Part shown: in pieces, positions 10,601 through 17,752 of the stretch
Layout of the letters: every line of letters starts with the position of its first letter
How positions within the stretch are numbered: position 1 is the stretch's first letter
Source: a virus
Length of the DNA: 64,000 bases
Direction: 5' to 3' (one strand)
IMG/VR virus record: IMGVR_UViG_3300009168_000006
Location: 1-64,000 of that record
Notes under the pieces: model-generated
What the model was told of the DNA's origin: nothing
Seen by the model: only the letters and a program-made list of their open reading frames with translations
Database searches by the model: none
Program-made: the position numbers and the translations under genes

Positions 10601-10610
10601 AGTCGGGTAG
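4605..10610 (+). CDS. Giant polyvalent-type virion protein (2001 aa)
   Basis: Starts at ATG 4605 overlapping the upstream TGA region, with GAGGGGGAC before it. The N-terminal 150 residues are helical (MAEQAKRKAQAAMQEVQDTG). About 300-1450 is a long disordered Pro/Glu/Arg-rich stretch with repeated RRVREPYWD- and LSDEELAGMDPDRW-like blocks. About 1450-1900 is an ordered helical region containing NPVLRPFIPLFRTGYNISMR and glycine-rich membrane-like helices. That C-terminal pattern resembles the large polyvalent proteins and internal virion proteins of short-tailed phages, which are ejected with the DNA and may form an envelope channel. The gene contains palindromic sites at 5558 and 8189 and a half site at 7717, and ends inside the site at 10597 (stop TAG is part of it). 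Confidence 0.8.
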   Translation: MPVINIPIKEWGADMAEQAKRKAQAAMQEVQDTGGAAIEEAQRKAQAARDEWLKQQIDQAMAPIREAGHSAAEGLGALAQNAGENLQQNVEAVQQAPAAQAIGEKASGLGTFAQGVRQDLRKGADAAVAADTALDTALSERDAADRAAPPTIPEEVSAPPSFQVPGALPAMTADTLPNPVEFPTNVAKNYLGSLGQSAEDLTSPDEWGKTAAAAKEIAPEVVSPVQTAARLASDQTARDTFMEKDLPAAGQVLKTVGDVGNVVPLPGEQLENLAASATMEATKDTGMPEPVRAGLSILAGTGLPTAVAKRAFRAPGSLSSRLDEAGRAAMGDGRLSVSDGTPPVGDVPEPERFPPFHTDPGMRRAQPGPGPDSDPDRARIPSFDREAFPGRAGGPALPPSDAPVEEGSLPFTPPRRGLNPPGGFPDPHARGERGLGELDMRRVDEPYWDNALENTFTPEELDEINLAIQNGEIGDTDEPTNRQVLGWVQENFNRRRGPGETPDAGRPIEQWRGDQPGATDDFIPDSARVDPTEGMTQAEKDEYWYGGSDFPGQEQSPLMQAFEATGRERRRIAREQGLEVDWLPNDELGRLGEDDFQRMLRDRTHRPFVDDRFTPRGEPTEPPSGMSQVPGETGRLTGMERLPRGPRPEPGPSLRDQRLADNLDAYEGLSPAEQQVIEDAWASGELTREATVGEAFDLIDRRFADPLADMTVNDALDAAGDLIDEGVSRPNAYRAAASNLGTNLNEYDDADLAGMQWGEIEDTLNRKLGRGKYGPEGADDLFGNQRPISDTDPWVTGEGAETIDRLPSGGTPPGEENVNLPPSSAQEMAEGRRWWLRRFGLDDMADNLSDEELAGMDPDRWSEIYEDGIRRTRPPEPVEPGHRIPDDGEGPGPLPGAPDLEIDDVSRLLDQQARDRGEPPPTLPYTKFEGPRLPRPEGPLPPGRGLDDTNSSRLGPDEPYDREGMQNILGRTGSLADQIAGRTAGAIQGGVAADRMDEEDTGFERAGRIATGAALGAAAKPANVRLGTFGRALLRGAGRLDADEAGVLGATDGGGTPPRGPGRPRRYSEADRTPPSRPPKDYSGDLLLPTDYPQGMVAEEALQVARMAGDLANEMRATARKFPEGTPRRAEAEAAALALQQDYIAAVKARMTPAELQRYNVEYALQRQGRARPPSQAEGIRAANSGADALPETPPSSRVDEPTTPTTATTGTGGPGEPGGARRTPAPRTRTASEAAADVTDEGVTVTETPEEAAARRRVRERALAEQEGATPEGGTAPDEGPVTRQPQRDMGRAEQQSRQPLPLTEEEAEAEAVANAQRAAEARARGETVEEVGPTGQALEGEAPQRRAPQKDMTRIEEESTRPLPEDEGADVPPPGRGAEPGEVGRTTEAPPARARVTSGSADERARQAAARRRARRPEARAETPVVTDKDVTAPPPAPDADKAPHLGDWLEAVRYGVGLLANPVTAGADALAGAAEIPWTRMRNRLLDATDADAKFVRAAERRGYKAGGAAGRRNAREIMSTGKELRELLPGAAAEDTPQSLMRRYRERGQEGWARAAGAVEFASRGRNALDALSHGSLYTGQLYREAAQAVNKTSLPKGSDQWWEAVEDFVDKAESPDLAKDTPEFKARTKALEQADRALGRNDPGYIGTHVANALKNPVLRPFIPLFRTGYNISMRGLERSPLGAGAILFDKALGREVTPERIMDTAMGSSVTLPLAAYAVASGNITGYGPNDQKTRDDLMAQGWRPFSIRTPDGRYRSYLRFGATAAPLAMAGAIGDASRYHEPDEPVAQRMAHAGGNFGQWFGNQFLLRSLGNISDLFTDPGKELPGFAGRTIGQYVGVGSGTGALASAADPYLRDTEVGGVNPFVNEMLKNIPVARQSLEPEYDVTGAPKPNPGYGLGGFLNPYTAGPSEDEVNPVALDERRYRGSESAAEDARIAAAIAAYEKYQSREDPREPGPETEDLYRRFAGRENERYTSAREKARAAEAERERLRLVG
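5558..5573 (+). promoter_or_regulatory. Dispersed palindromic site, copy 2 (intragenic)
   Basis: GTCTAGCCGCCTAGAC, read as SSRLDE in the giant virion protein frame. Confidence 0.65.
8189..8204 (+). promoter_or_regulatory. Dispersed palindromic site, copy 3 (intragenic)
   Basis: GTCTAGCCGGGTAGAC, the consensus itself, read as SSRVDE inside a disordered linker of the giant virion protein. Confidence 0.7.
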
Positions 10611-10612
10611 AC
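10597..10612 (+). promoter_or_regulatory. Dispersed palindromic site, copy 4
   Basis: GTCTAGTCGGGTAGAC. The TAG stop of the upstream gene lies within it, and the next gene starts 20 bp downstream. Confidence 0.7.
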
Positions 10613-10631
10613 GGGGGAAGCAGGGGGAGCG

Positions 10632-13625
10632 ATGGCCGAACGGATCAGCAAAGAGCGGGCCGAGGCGCTCATCCGGCAGACCGCCCGGGAGGCCGGGGCG
10701 GAAGACCTGGCGGACGTCCTGGTGGCCACCGCCATCGCGGAGACCGGGCTGGACATCTACAAACCCGGGGACAACGGCCACTCCTGGGGGCCGTTCCACG
10801 AGAACGACGGCGGCCGGGGGGCGGGGCTGTCGGTCGCGGAGCGGCAGGACGTCCCCGCCGCCACGCTGCGGGCGATCAAGGAGTTCCGCGAGCAGCAGCG
10901 CCTGCACCCCGACGCCAGCCCCGGGGAGTTGGCCGTCTTCGCCCAGCGCCCCGCCCAGCAGCACCGGCCGGGGTACGTCACCAAGGTCAACGGGATCGTC
11001 AACGACTACCAGGCCAACGGCGACCCCGGCCGGAACGCGGGGCCGACCCCGGCGAGGACGGTGAGCGTGGCCAACAGCGCCCAGAACCAGAACTACGCCT
11101 TCCCGATCCGCGGGTACCAGGGCGGGGACATCCCCGCCCACTGGGGCAGCGCCGACAAGGGCGCCCGGGGCGGGGCGGACATCTTCGCCCCGGTCGGCAC
11201 CCCCGTGCAGTCGATGGTCTCGGGCAACGTCCAGTGGGCGAACACCAACGACAGCGCGGGCGGGAACAACGTCGGCATCCTGGGGGACGACGGGAACACC
11301 TACTACTACGCCCACATGCGAGACGCCCCCCTGGTGAAGCCCGGGCAGCGGGTCTCGACCGGGCAAGACCTGGGGGTGGTCGGGAACACGGGGAACGCCA
11401 AGGGCACGCCGTCCCACCTCCACATCGGGATCGGCAAGGGCATCGCCACCGGCACCGGGCCGCTGGGCGGGCTGGGCCGGGACTTCGACGCGACGACGCT
11501 GCTGAACCAGGCCCTGAAGGGCGGGACGGGATTCACGCCAGTGAGCAACACGGCAGGCACCAAGCGCGCTCGCCCCCCGCAGGCAGAGATCGACGCGGAG
11601 ATCAAGGCGAAGGGGGACGCCGCGGTCGCCAACGACCCGACGCTCCAGAAGCTGCTCGCCTCGATCCGCACGGGCGACCCGAACGCCCCGGACGGCGACC
11701 TGGCGCAGGCGTACCTCCCCGGCAAGCAGCGGCTGGACGCGGCCCAGGAGACGCTCAAGCGGTTCCCCAACGGGGCGCCGCCGCGGACAATCGACAATCC
11801 GGACAACCCCACCCAGGTGGACATCCCCGGGTTCGGAGTCACGCCGGGCGTCCCGGCCAAGCTGCCCAACCCGGACTACAAGGCGTGGTCGGACGCCGAC
11901 AAGGTCGTCTCCGACCTGACCGGCGATAAGACCCCGGAGGGGCGCCTCTTCCAGACCCAGAAGAAGGCGTTCGAGGACGCCCAGAAGCTGGCCCGCGAGC
12001 AGGAGGAGAAACTCCGCAACGAGGCGCGCGACCAGGTCAACCGCCGGGTCGATACGGAGGCGGGCCGGACCGACCGCACCCAGGTCGTGGACGGCAACCT
12101 CATCGACATGGACGACGGGCACGTCATCGCCCCCGTCCCCCGGGACGCCAAACCCGGCTCGACCTTCACCGTCGCCGGGAAGGGCACCTACGTCCTGGGC
12201 GCGGACGGCCGGAGCGCCAGCCTGATCCCGGGCACGGAGGTGGCCGGGAACCGGCGCGAGATCGCCACGATGCAGGACGGGAAGCCGGTCACCATGCTGG
12301 TCGAGGACACCCCGACCGGCACCAAGGTGATCGGGGTCTACCCCCGCGTCCCCACGGCCAACGACCGCAACCGCACCCAGGTCATCGAGGCCGTAGACGC
12401 CAGCGGGAACACGATCTCCCAGTTGATCGACCTGGACGACAACGGGCGGGTCATCGCCACCTACCCCAAGGCCGGGCCGAAGGAGAACATCCAGCCGATC
12501 ACCGCGCCCAAGGACGCGGAGTTCATCTCCTACTACGACCCCAACCGGAAGCAGGTCGTCTTCGAGAAGAACCAGAACTACAACCCCGCCAGCGGCTCCA
12601 CCTACCGGGACACCAAGACCGGGCGGGTCGCGCGCTTCGACCAGAGCGGGAAGCTGCAAGAGGTCACCGACGTCCTCACCGCTGACGAGCGGAAGACGGC
12701 CGACCAGCTTTCGCAGGCCGAGTTGGGCAAGTCCCAGGCGGACACGGTCAAGACCCTGATCGACGCGGCCAAGTCGCTGCACGACCAGGAGATGGAGCGC
12801 CGCACCCAGGAACTCTGGGAGAACGCCCAGAAGGTCATGGCCGACCCGAACGCCAGCCGGGCGGACGTCATCGCCGCGATCCAGGCGGGGGCCAAGAGCG
12901 CCACCGAGTGGAGCACCGTCTTCCAGACCCACATCAACCAGAAGACCCAGGAGGAGGCCGCCCGCAACAACCGGGTCAAGGAGACCATCGACATCCAGAA
13001 CGCCGACCGCCAGTTGCGGGAGGGCCTCTACAAGGACATCAACGAGACCCGCAACCAGCGCACCCTCGCCCAGGCCCAGAGCAACGCCGCCATCTCCCAG
13101 AGCGGAATCATCGGGGAGGCCAACTCGATGAACGCGCTCGCCGCGATGGCCCCGCAAGTGGGCATGGACGGGATCACGCGGGCGGGCACCATCGGCCTGG
13201 GCGTCGGGGCGGGCGCCATCGAGCCGGTGAAGAAGACCTACCAGGAGCACCTGGACGAACTGGAGAACCTCCGCAAGCAGATGCCCAGCGTGCGGATGGC
13301 CAACGGGAACGTGACCACCCCCGACTTCTCGATGCCCCGGCCCTCGGCGGGGAGCGCGGTCAGCACCATCGCCAACAAGCCCAGCCCCACCAGCGGGCTG
13401 AGCACGGCGCTGACCGACAAGGCCAAGAGCATCATGGCGGGCACCCCCGATCCGGCCTCGAAGCCCATCGGCAACGGGGGCATCCCGATGGGCGGGAGCG
13501 GCGTCTCGGTCGCCACCGGGAAGACGGTGGATGAGATGGCCGAGGAAGAACGCAAGAAGAACGGGGCCGGGGGCTACCTCCCCCGGTTCCGGGTGCCGAA
13601 GCCGAAGTCGGGGAGGGCCGCATGA
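10632..13625 (+). CDS. Virion-associated lysin: transglycosylase-like plus M23 peptidase-like domains
   Basis: 997 aa, start ATG 10632 after CAGGGGGAGCG. Residues 1-125 look like a lytic transglycosylase (VATAIAETGLD with a candidate catalytic Glu37, then GHSWGPFHENDGG). Residues 155-270 form an M23/LytM fold: GGADIFAPVGTPV, YYYAHM, and SHLHIGIG near residue 264. The usual first zinc ligand in HxGxD is Arg here (R179-G-G-A-D183), so the peptidase may be inactive or use another ligand. The remaining 700 residues are coiled-coil and linker sequence. Podovirus internal-core proteins often carry such murein-degrading domains to help DNA entry. It overlaps the next gene by ATGA. Confidence 0.8.
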   Translation: MAERISKERAEALIRQTAREAGAEDLADVLVATAIAETGLDIYKPGDNGHSWGPFHENDGGRGAGLSVAERQDVPAATLRAIKEFREQQRLHPDASPGELAVFAQRPAQQHRPGYVTKVNGIVNDYQANGDPGRNAGPTPARTVSVANSAQNQNYAFPIRGYQGGDIPAHWGSADKGARGGADIFAPVGTPVQSMVSGNVQWANTNDSAGGNNVGILGDDGNTYYYAHMRDAPLVKPGQRVSTGQDLGVVGNTGNAKGTPSHLHIGIGKGIATGTGPLGGLGRDFDATTLLNQALKGGTGFTPVSNTAGTKRARPPQAEIDAEIKAKGDAAVANDPTLQKLLASIRTGDPNAPDGDLAQAYLPGKQRLDAAQETLKRFPNGAPPRTIDNPDNPTQVDIPGFGVTPGVPAKLPNPDYKAWSDADKVVSDLTGDKTPEGRLFQTQKKAFEDAQKLAREQEEKLRNEARDQVNRRVDTEAGRTDRTQVVDGNLIDMDDGHVIAPVPRDAKPGSTFTVAGKGTYVLGADGRSASLIPGTEVAGNRREIATMQDGKPVTMLVEDTPTGTKVIGVYPRVPTANDRNRTQVIEAVDASGNTISQLIDLDDNGRVIATYPKAGPKENIQPITAPKDAEFISYYDPNRKQVVFEKNQNYNPASGSTYRDTKTGRVARFDQSGKLQEVTDVLTADERKTADQLSQAELGKSQADTVKTLIDAAKSLHDQEMERRTQELWENAQKVMADPNASRADVIAAIQAGAKSATEWSTVFQTHINQKTQEEAARNNRVKETIDIQNADRQLREGLYKDINETRNQRTLAQAQSNAAISQSGIIGEANSMNALAAMAPQVGMDGITRAGTIGLGVGAGAIEPVKKTYQEHLDELENLRKQMPSVRMANGNVTTPDFSMPRPSAGSAVSTIANKPSPTSGLSTALTDKAKSIMAGTPDPASKPIGNGGIPMGGSGVSVATGKTVDEMAEEERKKNGAGGYLPRFRVPKPKSGRAA

Positions 13626-15544
13626 GCGCGACCGGCGGGATGGGCGGAATCCAGGGGCTGAACGACCTCATCGGGGGGTGGCTCCGGGGCGGGCAGCAGT
13701 CGGGGCAGGTCGTCGGCCAGGAGAACCCCGAGTGGGAGTTCCCCATGGGGCAGGACCGCGTGCCCGATTCGGTGCGCTCCCTGCTCCTGCGGGCGGACGC
13801 CGGGCCGACCGGCATCAACCAGTACCTCCAGCAGGAACTCCAGAAGAACCCGAAGCTGATCGACGAGATCAGGTCGGCCATCAACATGGGCGTGCTGCGC
13901 CCGAAGAACCAGGCCGCCCAGAACATCACCACCGGGTACGGCGGCTACCGCGCGGGCGACATGACGCCCCTCGGCCCCCTGATCAACGGGATGCCGAGCG
14001 GCCTCAACGAAAACCAACTCAACACCCTGGCCAACATCCTCAACACGGCCGCCGACTACCAGATCGAATTGCTGAAGCAGACCGGCTACTTCAACGGGAT
14101 GCCGACGCAGGACGCCATCAAGCAGCAGCAGGAGTTGGCGCAGGGCTGGAAGGACCGCGCGACCAACGAGTTCATCGCGATGGAGACCCAGCGGTCGAAC
14201 CAGGCGACCGAGGGTCTCAAGGGCGAGGAACTCACCAACCAGAACATCCAGAAGATGGCCGAGTTGTTCGGGGGCCAGATGGTCACCGACCCGGCCACGG
14301 GCCAGTCCACCTGGGCGCCGACCGAGGCGGCCCAGGAGTTCGCCACCCAACAGTCCGGCTACCTCAACGGGCAGGCCACCCTCACCCGCGAGCAGCAGGC
14401 GTTCCAGCAGGCCAAGGACGTCGCCGCCCTGGCCAGCAACCCCCGCAACTACATCGAGGCCCAGATGCTGGGCAACGCCCGGGGCGGCCTCGGAGGGATG
14501 CAGCCGAACAACCAGATTCAGCAGACCACCTTCGGCCCGGCCACCTCCGCGGGGCAGCAGTTCCAGGTGCCCGGCGGGGCCAACAACCAGTTGCAGAACT
14601 GGCAGACCATGCTGGGCAACTCGGTCGCCGGGCGGGGCGCGGCCACCTCGGCCTACGGCCAGCCGGGCGGCCCGCCCGCGCCCAACCCCCAGGCCGCCAC
14701 CCAGCCCCCCCAGACCCCCGGGTCGGACGGGACGATGCGGGCACCGGAGGCGACCGCCACTCCCGAACAGCAGGCGCAGCGGCAGGCCGCGCTGGGTGGG
14801 AACCTCAACGACCCGGCCGCCTGGCAGAACTGGATCAACCAGGCCAACACCCAGTGGCAGGGCGCGCAGCAGGGGATGGCCGGGCTGAACGGCAGCCCCG
14901 CCTGGGGCAACCTGGTCAGTACCATCCAGAACTACCAGAAGGGCGGCACGACCCCCGGCTGGCAGACGCCGCAGAACGGGCAGGGCGGGGCGCCCGAGCC
15001 GATGATGTTCGGCCCCTTCAACGAGCAGGCCGGGCAGCAGTCGATCAGCCCCGTCAATCCGGCGACCGGGATGCGCTTTGACGAGAGCACCGGGCAGTAC
15101 ACCAGCGCGCCGATGCCCACCGCGCAGGAGAACTACGCCCGGCGGGCCGCCTTGATGGGCCAGCAGGCGCAGCCGGGGGCGGGGGCGCAGCAGCCACAGC
15201 CTGGGCAGCCGTTCAACCGGGGGCAGGACGTGGCCTCGGTGCAGAACATGCCGATCCCGACCAGCGCCTTTTCTCAAGCCCTGCTCACCAACCGGGTGGT
15301 GCCCCAGTCCGGGGCGCTTCAGAACAACGGCGGGTGGACGACCCCCCAGGCGCTCCAGACCGGCCCCAACGCCTTCAACCCCAACAAGGTCAGGGCGCAG
15401 GACTACCTGCGCGGGCGCAACTCCGAGCAGGCCGGGTTCCGCGCGGTGGGGTCGCAGGCCGGGTACAGCGACGAGGACTTGCAGGGGATCATGAAGAACA
15501 ACCTGCCGAAGTTCAACGCCCCCGGCGCGGGGAAGATGATCTGA
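13622..15544 (+). CDS. Gln/Asn/Gly-rich structural protein
   Basis: 640 aa; the ATG overlaps the upstream stop (ATGA). The sequence is rich in Gln, Asn, Gly and Pro throughout, with helical stretches (NQLNTLANILNTAADYQIEL) and a QQQELAQGWKDRATNEF segment. Co-translation with the preceding lysin suggests an internal virion or ejection protein. No family recognised. Confidence 0.75.
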   Translation: MSATGGMGGIQGLNDLIGGWLRGGQQSGQVVGQENPEWEFPMGQDRVPDSVRSLLLRADAGPTGINQYLQQELQKNPKLIDEIRSAINMGVLRPKNQAAQNITTGYGGYRAGDMTPLGPLINGMPSGLNENQLNTLANILNTAADYQIELLKQTGYFNGMPTQDAIKQQQELAQGWKDRATNEFIAMETQRSNQATEGLKGEELTNQNIQKMAELFGGQMVTDPATGQSTWAPTEAAQEFATQQSGYLNGQATLTREQQAFQQAKDVAALASNPRNYIEAQMLGNARGGLGGMQPNNQIQQTTFGPATSAGQQFQVPGGANNQLQNWQTMLGNSVAGRGAATSAYGQPGGPPAPNPQAATQPPQTPGSDGTMRAPEATATPEQQAQRQAALGGNLNDPAAWQNWINQANTQWQGAQQGMAGLNGSPAWGNLVSTIQNYQKGGTTPGWQTPQNGQGGAPEPMMFGPFNEQAGQQSISPVNPATGMRFDESTGQYTSAPMPTAQENYARRAALMGQQAQPGAGAQQPQPGQPFNRGQDVASVQNMPIPTSAFSQALLTNRVVPQSGALQNNGGWTTPQALQTGPNAFNPNKVRAQDYLRGRNSEQAGFRAVGSQAGYSDEDLQGIMKNNLPKFNAPGAGKMI

Positions 15545-15545
15545 C

Positions 15546-15561
15546 GTCTAGCCGGATAGAC
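15546..15561 (+). promoter_or_regulatory. Dispersed palindromic site, copy 5
   Basis: GTCTAGCCGGATAGAC, in the 20-bp gap between the stop at 15544 and the start at 15565. Confidence 0.7.
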
Positions 15562-15564
15562 ACC

Positions 15565-15702
15565 ATGCCACTTAAGCGCGGCGCCTCGAAGAAGACTCGC
15601 GAGGACAACATCGAGGAGATGATCAAGGCCGGTCATCCCCCGAAGCAGGCGGTCGCGGCGGCCTACGACCAGCAGCGCAAGGCCAAGAAAGGGAAGAAGT
15701 AG
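15565..15702 (+). CDS. Small basic conserved phage protein (45 aa)
   Basis: MPLKRGASKKT followed by NIEEMIKAGHPPKQAVAAAY and a Lys-rich end. This pattern (MPLK.G.S.KTI..NI.EM..AG.P.KQAVA.A) is a well-known small phage protein type found near capsid genes. Its function is unknown. The upstream spacer is filled by the palindromic site. It abuts the next small gene. Confidence 0.75.
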   Translation: MPLKRGASKKTREDNIEEMIKAGHPPKQAVAAAYDQQRKAKKGKK

Positions 15703-15816
15703 GTGCCACTGAAGCGGCCGTTCCCCCCGAAGAAGTCGTCAAGCAAGGACGACGAGAAGGACGACAAGGCCAAGTCCAAGAGCCTTCCGCCCTGGCTGCG
15801 GAAGGGCAAGAAGTAA
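15703..15816 (+). CDS. Small Lys/Asp-rich protein (37 aa)
   Basis: GTG start immediately after the previous TAG. It begins VPLKRPFPPKKSSSKDDEK and ends LPPWLRKGKK, echoing the start of the preceding gene. Too short to classify; tight spacing and GC-rich third positions favour a real gene. Confidence 0.55.
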   Translation: MPLKRPFPPKKSSSKDDEKDDKAKSKSLPPWLRKGKK

Positions 15817-15837
15817 AGCAAGTCAAGAACCAGGGTA

Positions 15838-15843
15838 TACACT
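15838..15843 (+). promoter_or_regulatory. Candidate -10 box upstream of capsid module
   Basis: GGGTATACACTAG context; TACACT at 15838-15843 matches other candidate -10 boxes in the window. It lies in one of the few real gaps of the rightward module, just before scaffold and capsid genes. No clear -35. Confidence 0.35.
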
Positions 15844-15881
15844 AGCCCGCAGACGGGCGCCGAACCGACCGAAGCCACTCC

Positions 15882-15913
15882 CTCCCGGACCGCTGGCAGG
15901 CCGCCCGGGAGGC
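15882..15913 (+). promoter_or_regulatory. Leader hairpin before scaffold gene
   Basis: CTCCCGG and CCGGGAG arms enclose about 17 nt in the leader ahead of the scaffold start. It could be a processing or stability element of the capsid transcript. There is no U-tract, so a terminator is unlikely. Confidence 0.35.
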
Positions 15914-15956
15914 ACGGTGTAGGGCAGCGACCCCCGTACGGGCAGAAGGACAAGCG

Positions 15957-16829
15957 ATGGCTACAGGTGAGGCTCCCGAGGGAGTCCAGGCGCCGGTTGC
16001 AGAGCCGACCCCGGGACAACCGCAGGAGGCCGGGCAGGAGCCGCCGGAAGCACCACAGGAACTCCCAGACCTCGACGCCCTCCTGGAGCGGTACGACCCC
16101 GACACCTTGCGGAAGAACCGCAAGCTGATGGGGATCGCCGGGTCGATGGCCGACCGCCTCGCGCAGACCCGCGCGGAGCAGATGGCCGACGAGCGGGCGA
16201 ACCGACTCGTGGAGGAACGCTGGGAGCGGGAGCAAGCCGAACGGTCGCGGAAGGCCGCTCTTGAGGCGGCGCGCCGGGGAGACTACCAGCGCCTGGGTGA
16301 GATGCGCGCCCGGGAGGTGCTGACGGACGACCAGCGTCGGTACGTCGATACCTTCCGGCAGAAGGCCACGAACGACGCCTACGGGTCGGTGCAGCGAACC
16401 ATTGACGAGATCGCCTCGGGCTTCCCGCAGGAGGTGGTCGCCGCCGCGGCCGAGAAGCTGGGCGAGATGCCCGGCAACATGCGGTTCGAGGACGGGCTGA
16501 AGCGGTGGCTCCCCGCGCTGATCGAGGCGCGGGCCGAGCACATGGCCAGCGCGCCCGAGACGCAGAAGAAGGTCGAGGCGAAGATCACCCCGGCCCTGAA
16601 ATCGAGGTTGATCGCGGAGATGAACGGGACCGAACCGGTGGCCGACAGCGGCGGGGGCAAGGCGCCCCGCCAGCGCCAGATCACCGACGAGCAGATCGCG
16701 GAGATGTCGCCCGAGGAGTGGGTCCAGGTCTACGACGTGAAGGCGGGGAAGTTCAAGCCCGGGGTGGCCTACAAGCCGACCCGGGCGGTCGATCCCGCCG
16801 CGATGCGCCTCGTCGGCCGGTCGGGCTGA
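15957..16829 (+). CDS. Capsid scaffolding-type protein
   Basis: 290 aa immediately upstream of the coat gene. Residues 1-45 are acidic Pro/Glu/Gln-rich. Residues 50-130 form a long charged helix (ERYDPDTLRKNRKLMGIAG, ERWEREQAERSRKAALEA), and a basic C-terminus ends KPGVAYKPTRAV. Composition, length and place before the coat gene match head scaffolds, which template prohead assembly and then leave. Start ATG after AGAAGGACAAGCG. Confidence 0.75.
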   Translation: MATGEAPEGVQAPVAEPTPGQPQEAGQEPPEAPQELPDLDALLERYDPDTLRKNRKLMGIAGSMADRLAQTRAEQMADERANRLVEERWEREQAERSRKAALEAARRGDYQRLGEMRAREVLTDDQRRYVDTFRQKATNDAYGSVQRTIDEIASGFPQEVVAAAAEKLGEMPGNMRFEDGLKRWLPALIEARAEHMASAPETQKKVEAKITPALKSRLIAEMNGTEPVADSGGGKAPRQRQITDEQIAEMSPEEWVQVYDVKAGKFKPGVAYKPTRAVDPAAMRLVGRSG

Positions 16830-16858
16830 CCGGACCGCCGAGCCAGGAGTGAGTGGTC

Positions 16859-17752
16859 ATGGCTACCGGGGTAGCAGAGTTCATCGACCAGACCATCGCC
16901 AACGCCAGCGGGACGGGTTACAGCGGCCTGTTCTCCCCTGACGTGTGGAGCAAGAACGTCCTCGTCAAGCAGGAAGCGAACCTCATCCTCGCGCAGCACG
17001 TGAACCGCGAGTACGAGAAGGACGCCAAGGTCGGCAAGAGCGTCATCATCGCGAGCATCTCCGACCTCAACGCGCGGGCGAAGACCGAGAACACCGCGAT
17101 CACCTACGAGACGGTGGCCGAGACCCCGGTCGTGTTGGTCCTGAATATTTGGGACTACGCGGCCTTCGGGATTGAAGACATCGTCCAGGTGCAGAGCCAC
17201 ATCAACCTGCGCTCCGCGTACGAGGACAAGGTCGCCTACGCCCTGGCGAAGGACGTGGACACCAAGCTGTCCACCGGGGTCTCGCTGGCCTCGCGCAGCT
17301 TCGGCACCCTCGGCACCCCGTTCACCGACGACGACGTGCGCGACGCCGTCCAGGCCCTGGACGACAGCAACGTCAGCGACTCGGGGCGGGTGCTGATCAT
17401 GACCCCGGCCGAGAAGAACGACAAGCTGGGGCTGGAGAAGTGGACGTCCGTCCTCTACCGCGGGGACAGCATGCCCAACGGCGGGGGCAACCAGGTCAAC
17501 AACGGCCAGATCGGCCGGGACATCTACGGCCTCACCCCCTACGTGACCACCAACCTGTTCAAGCCCGCCGCGGGGCAGGGCAACAACGTGGTCATGCACA
17601 AGGACTCCTACGCCCTCGTCATGCAGCGGTCGCCCAAGATGCACCTCTTCTACGACATCGACTACTTCACCTGGAAGATCGCCTCGGAGCAAATCTTCGG
17701 CCACGGCGAACTCCGCGACGACCACTGGGTCTGGCTCAAGGGAGTTAGCTGA
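16859..17752 (+). CDS. Major capsid protein
   Basis: 297 aa from ATG 16859 (AGGAGTGAG seven bases upstream; the GTG at 16853 is less well placed). Residues run VAEFIDQTIANASGTGYSGLF, then FSPDVWSKNVLVKQEANLIL, KVGKSVIIASISDLNARAK, and NIWDYAAFGIEDIVQVQS with AYEDKVAYALAKDVD. This is the typical plan of HK97-fold coat proteins of the type seen in many non-siphovirus phages. It stops by overlapping the ATG of the next gene. Codon usage is strongly biased to G/C-ending codons, as expected for the most expressed gene. Confidence 0.85.
   Translation: MATGVAEFIDQTIANASGTGYSGLFSPDVWSKNVLVKQEANLILAQHVNREYEKDAKVGKSVIIASISDLNARAKTENTAITYETVAETPVVLVLNIWDYAAFGIEDIVQVQSHINLRSAYEDKVAYALAKDVDTKLSTGVSLASRSFGTLGTPFTDDDVRDAVQALDDSNVSDSGRVLIMTPAEKNDKLGLEKWTSVLYRGDSMPNGGGNQVNNGQIGRDIYGLTPYVTTNLFKPAAGQGNNVVMHKDSYALVMQRSPKMHLFYDIDYFTWKIASEQIFGHGELRDDHWVWLKGVS

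Noticed and set aside
9269-11929. 886-codon rightward frame across two virion genes
   Set aside because: Arg/Gly-rich shadow in the wrong frame over two well-supported genes.
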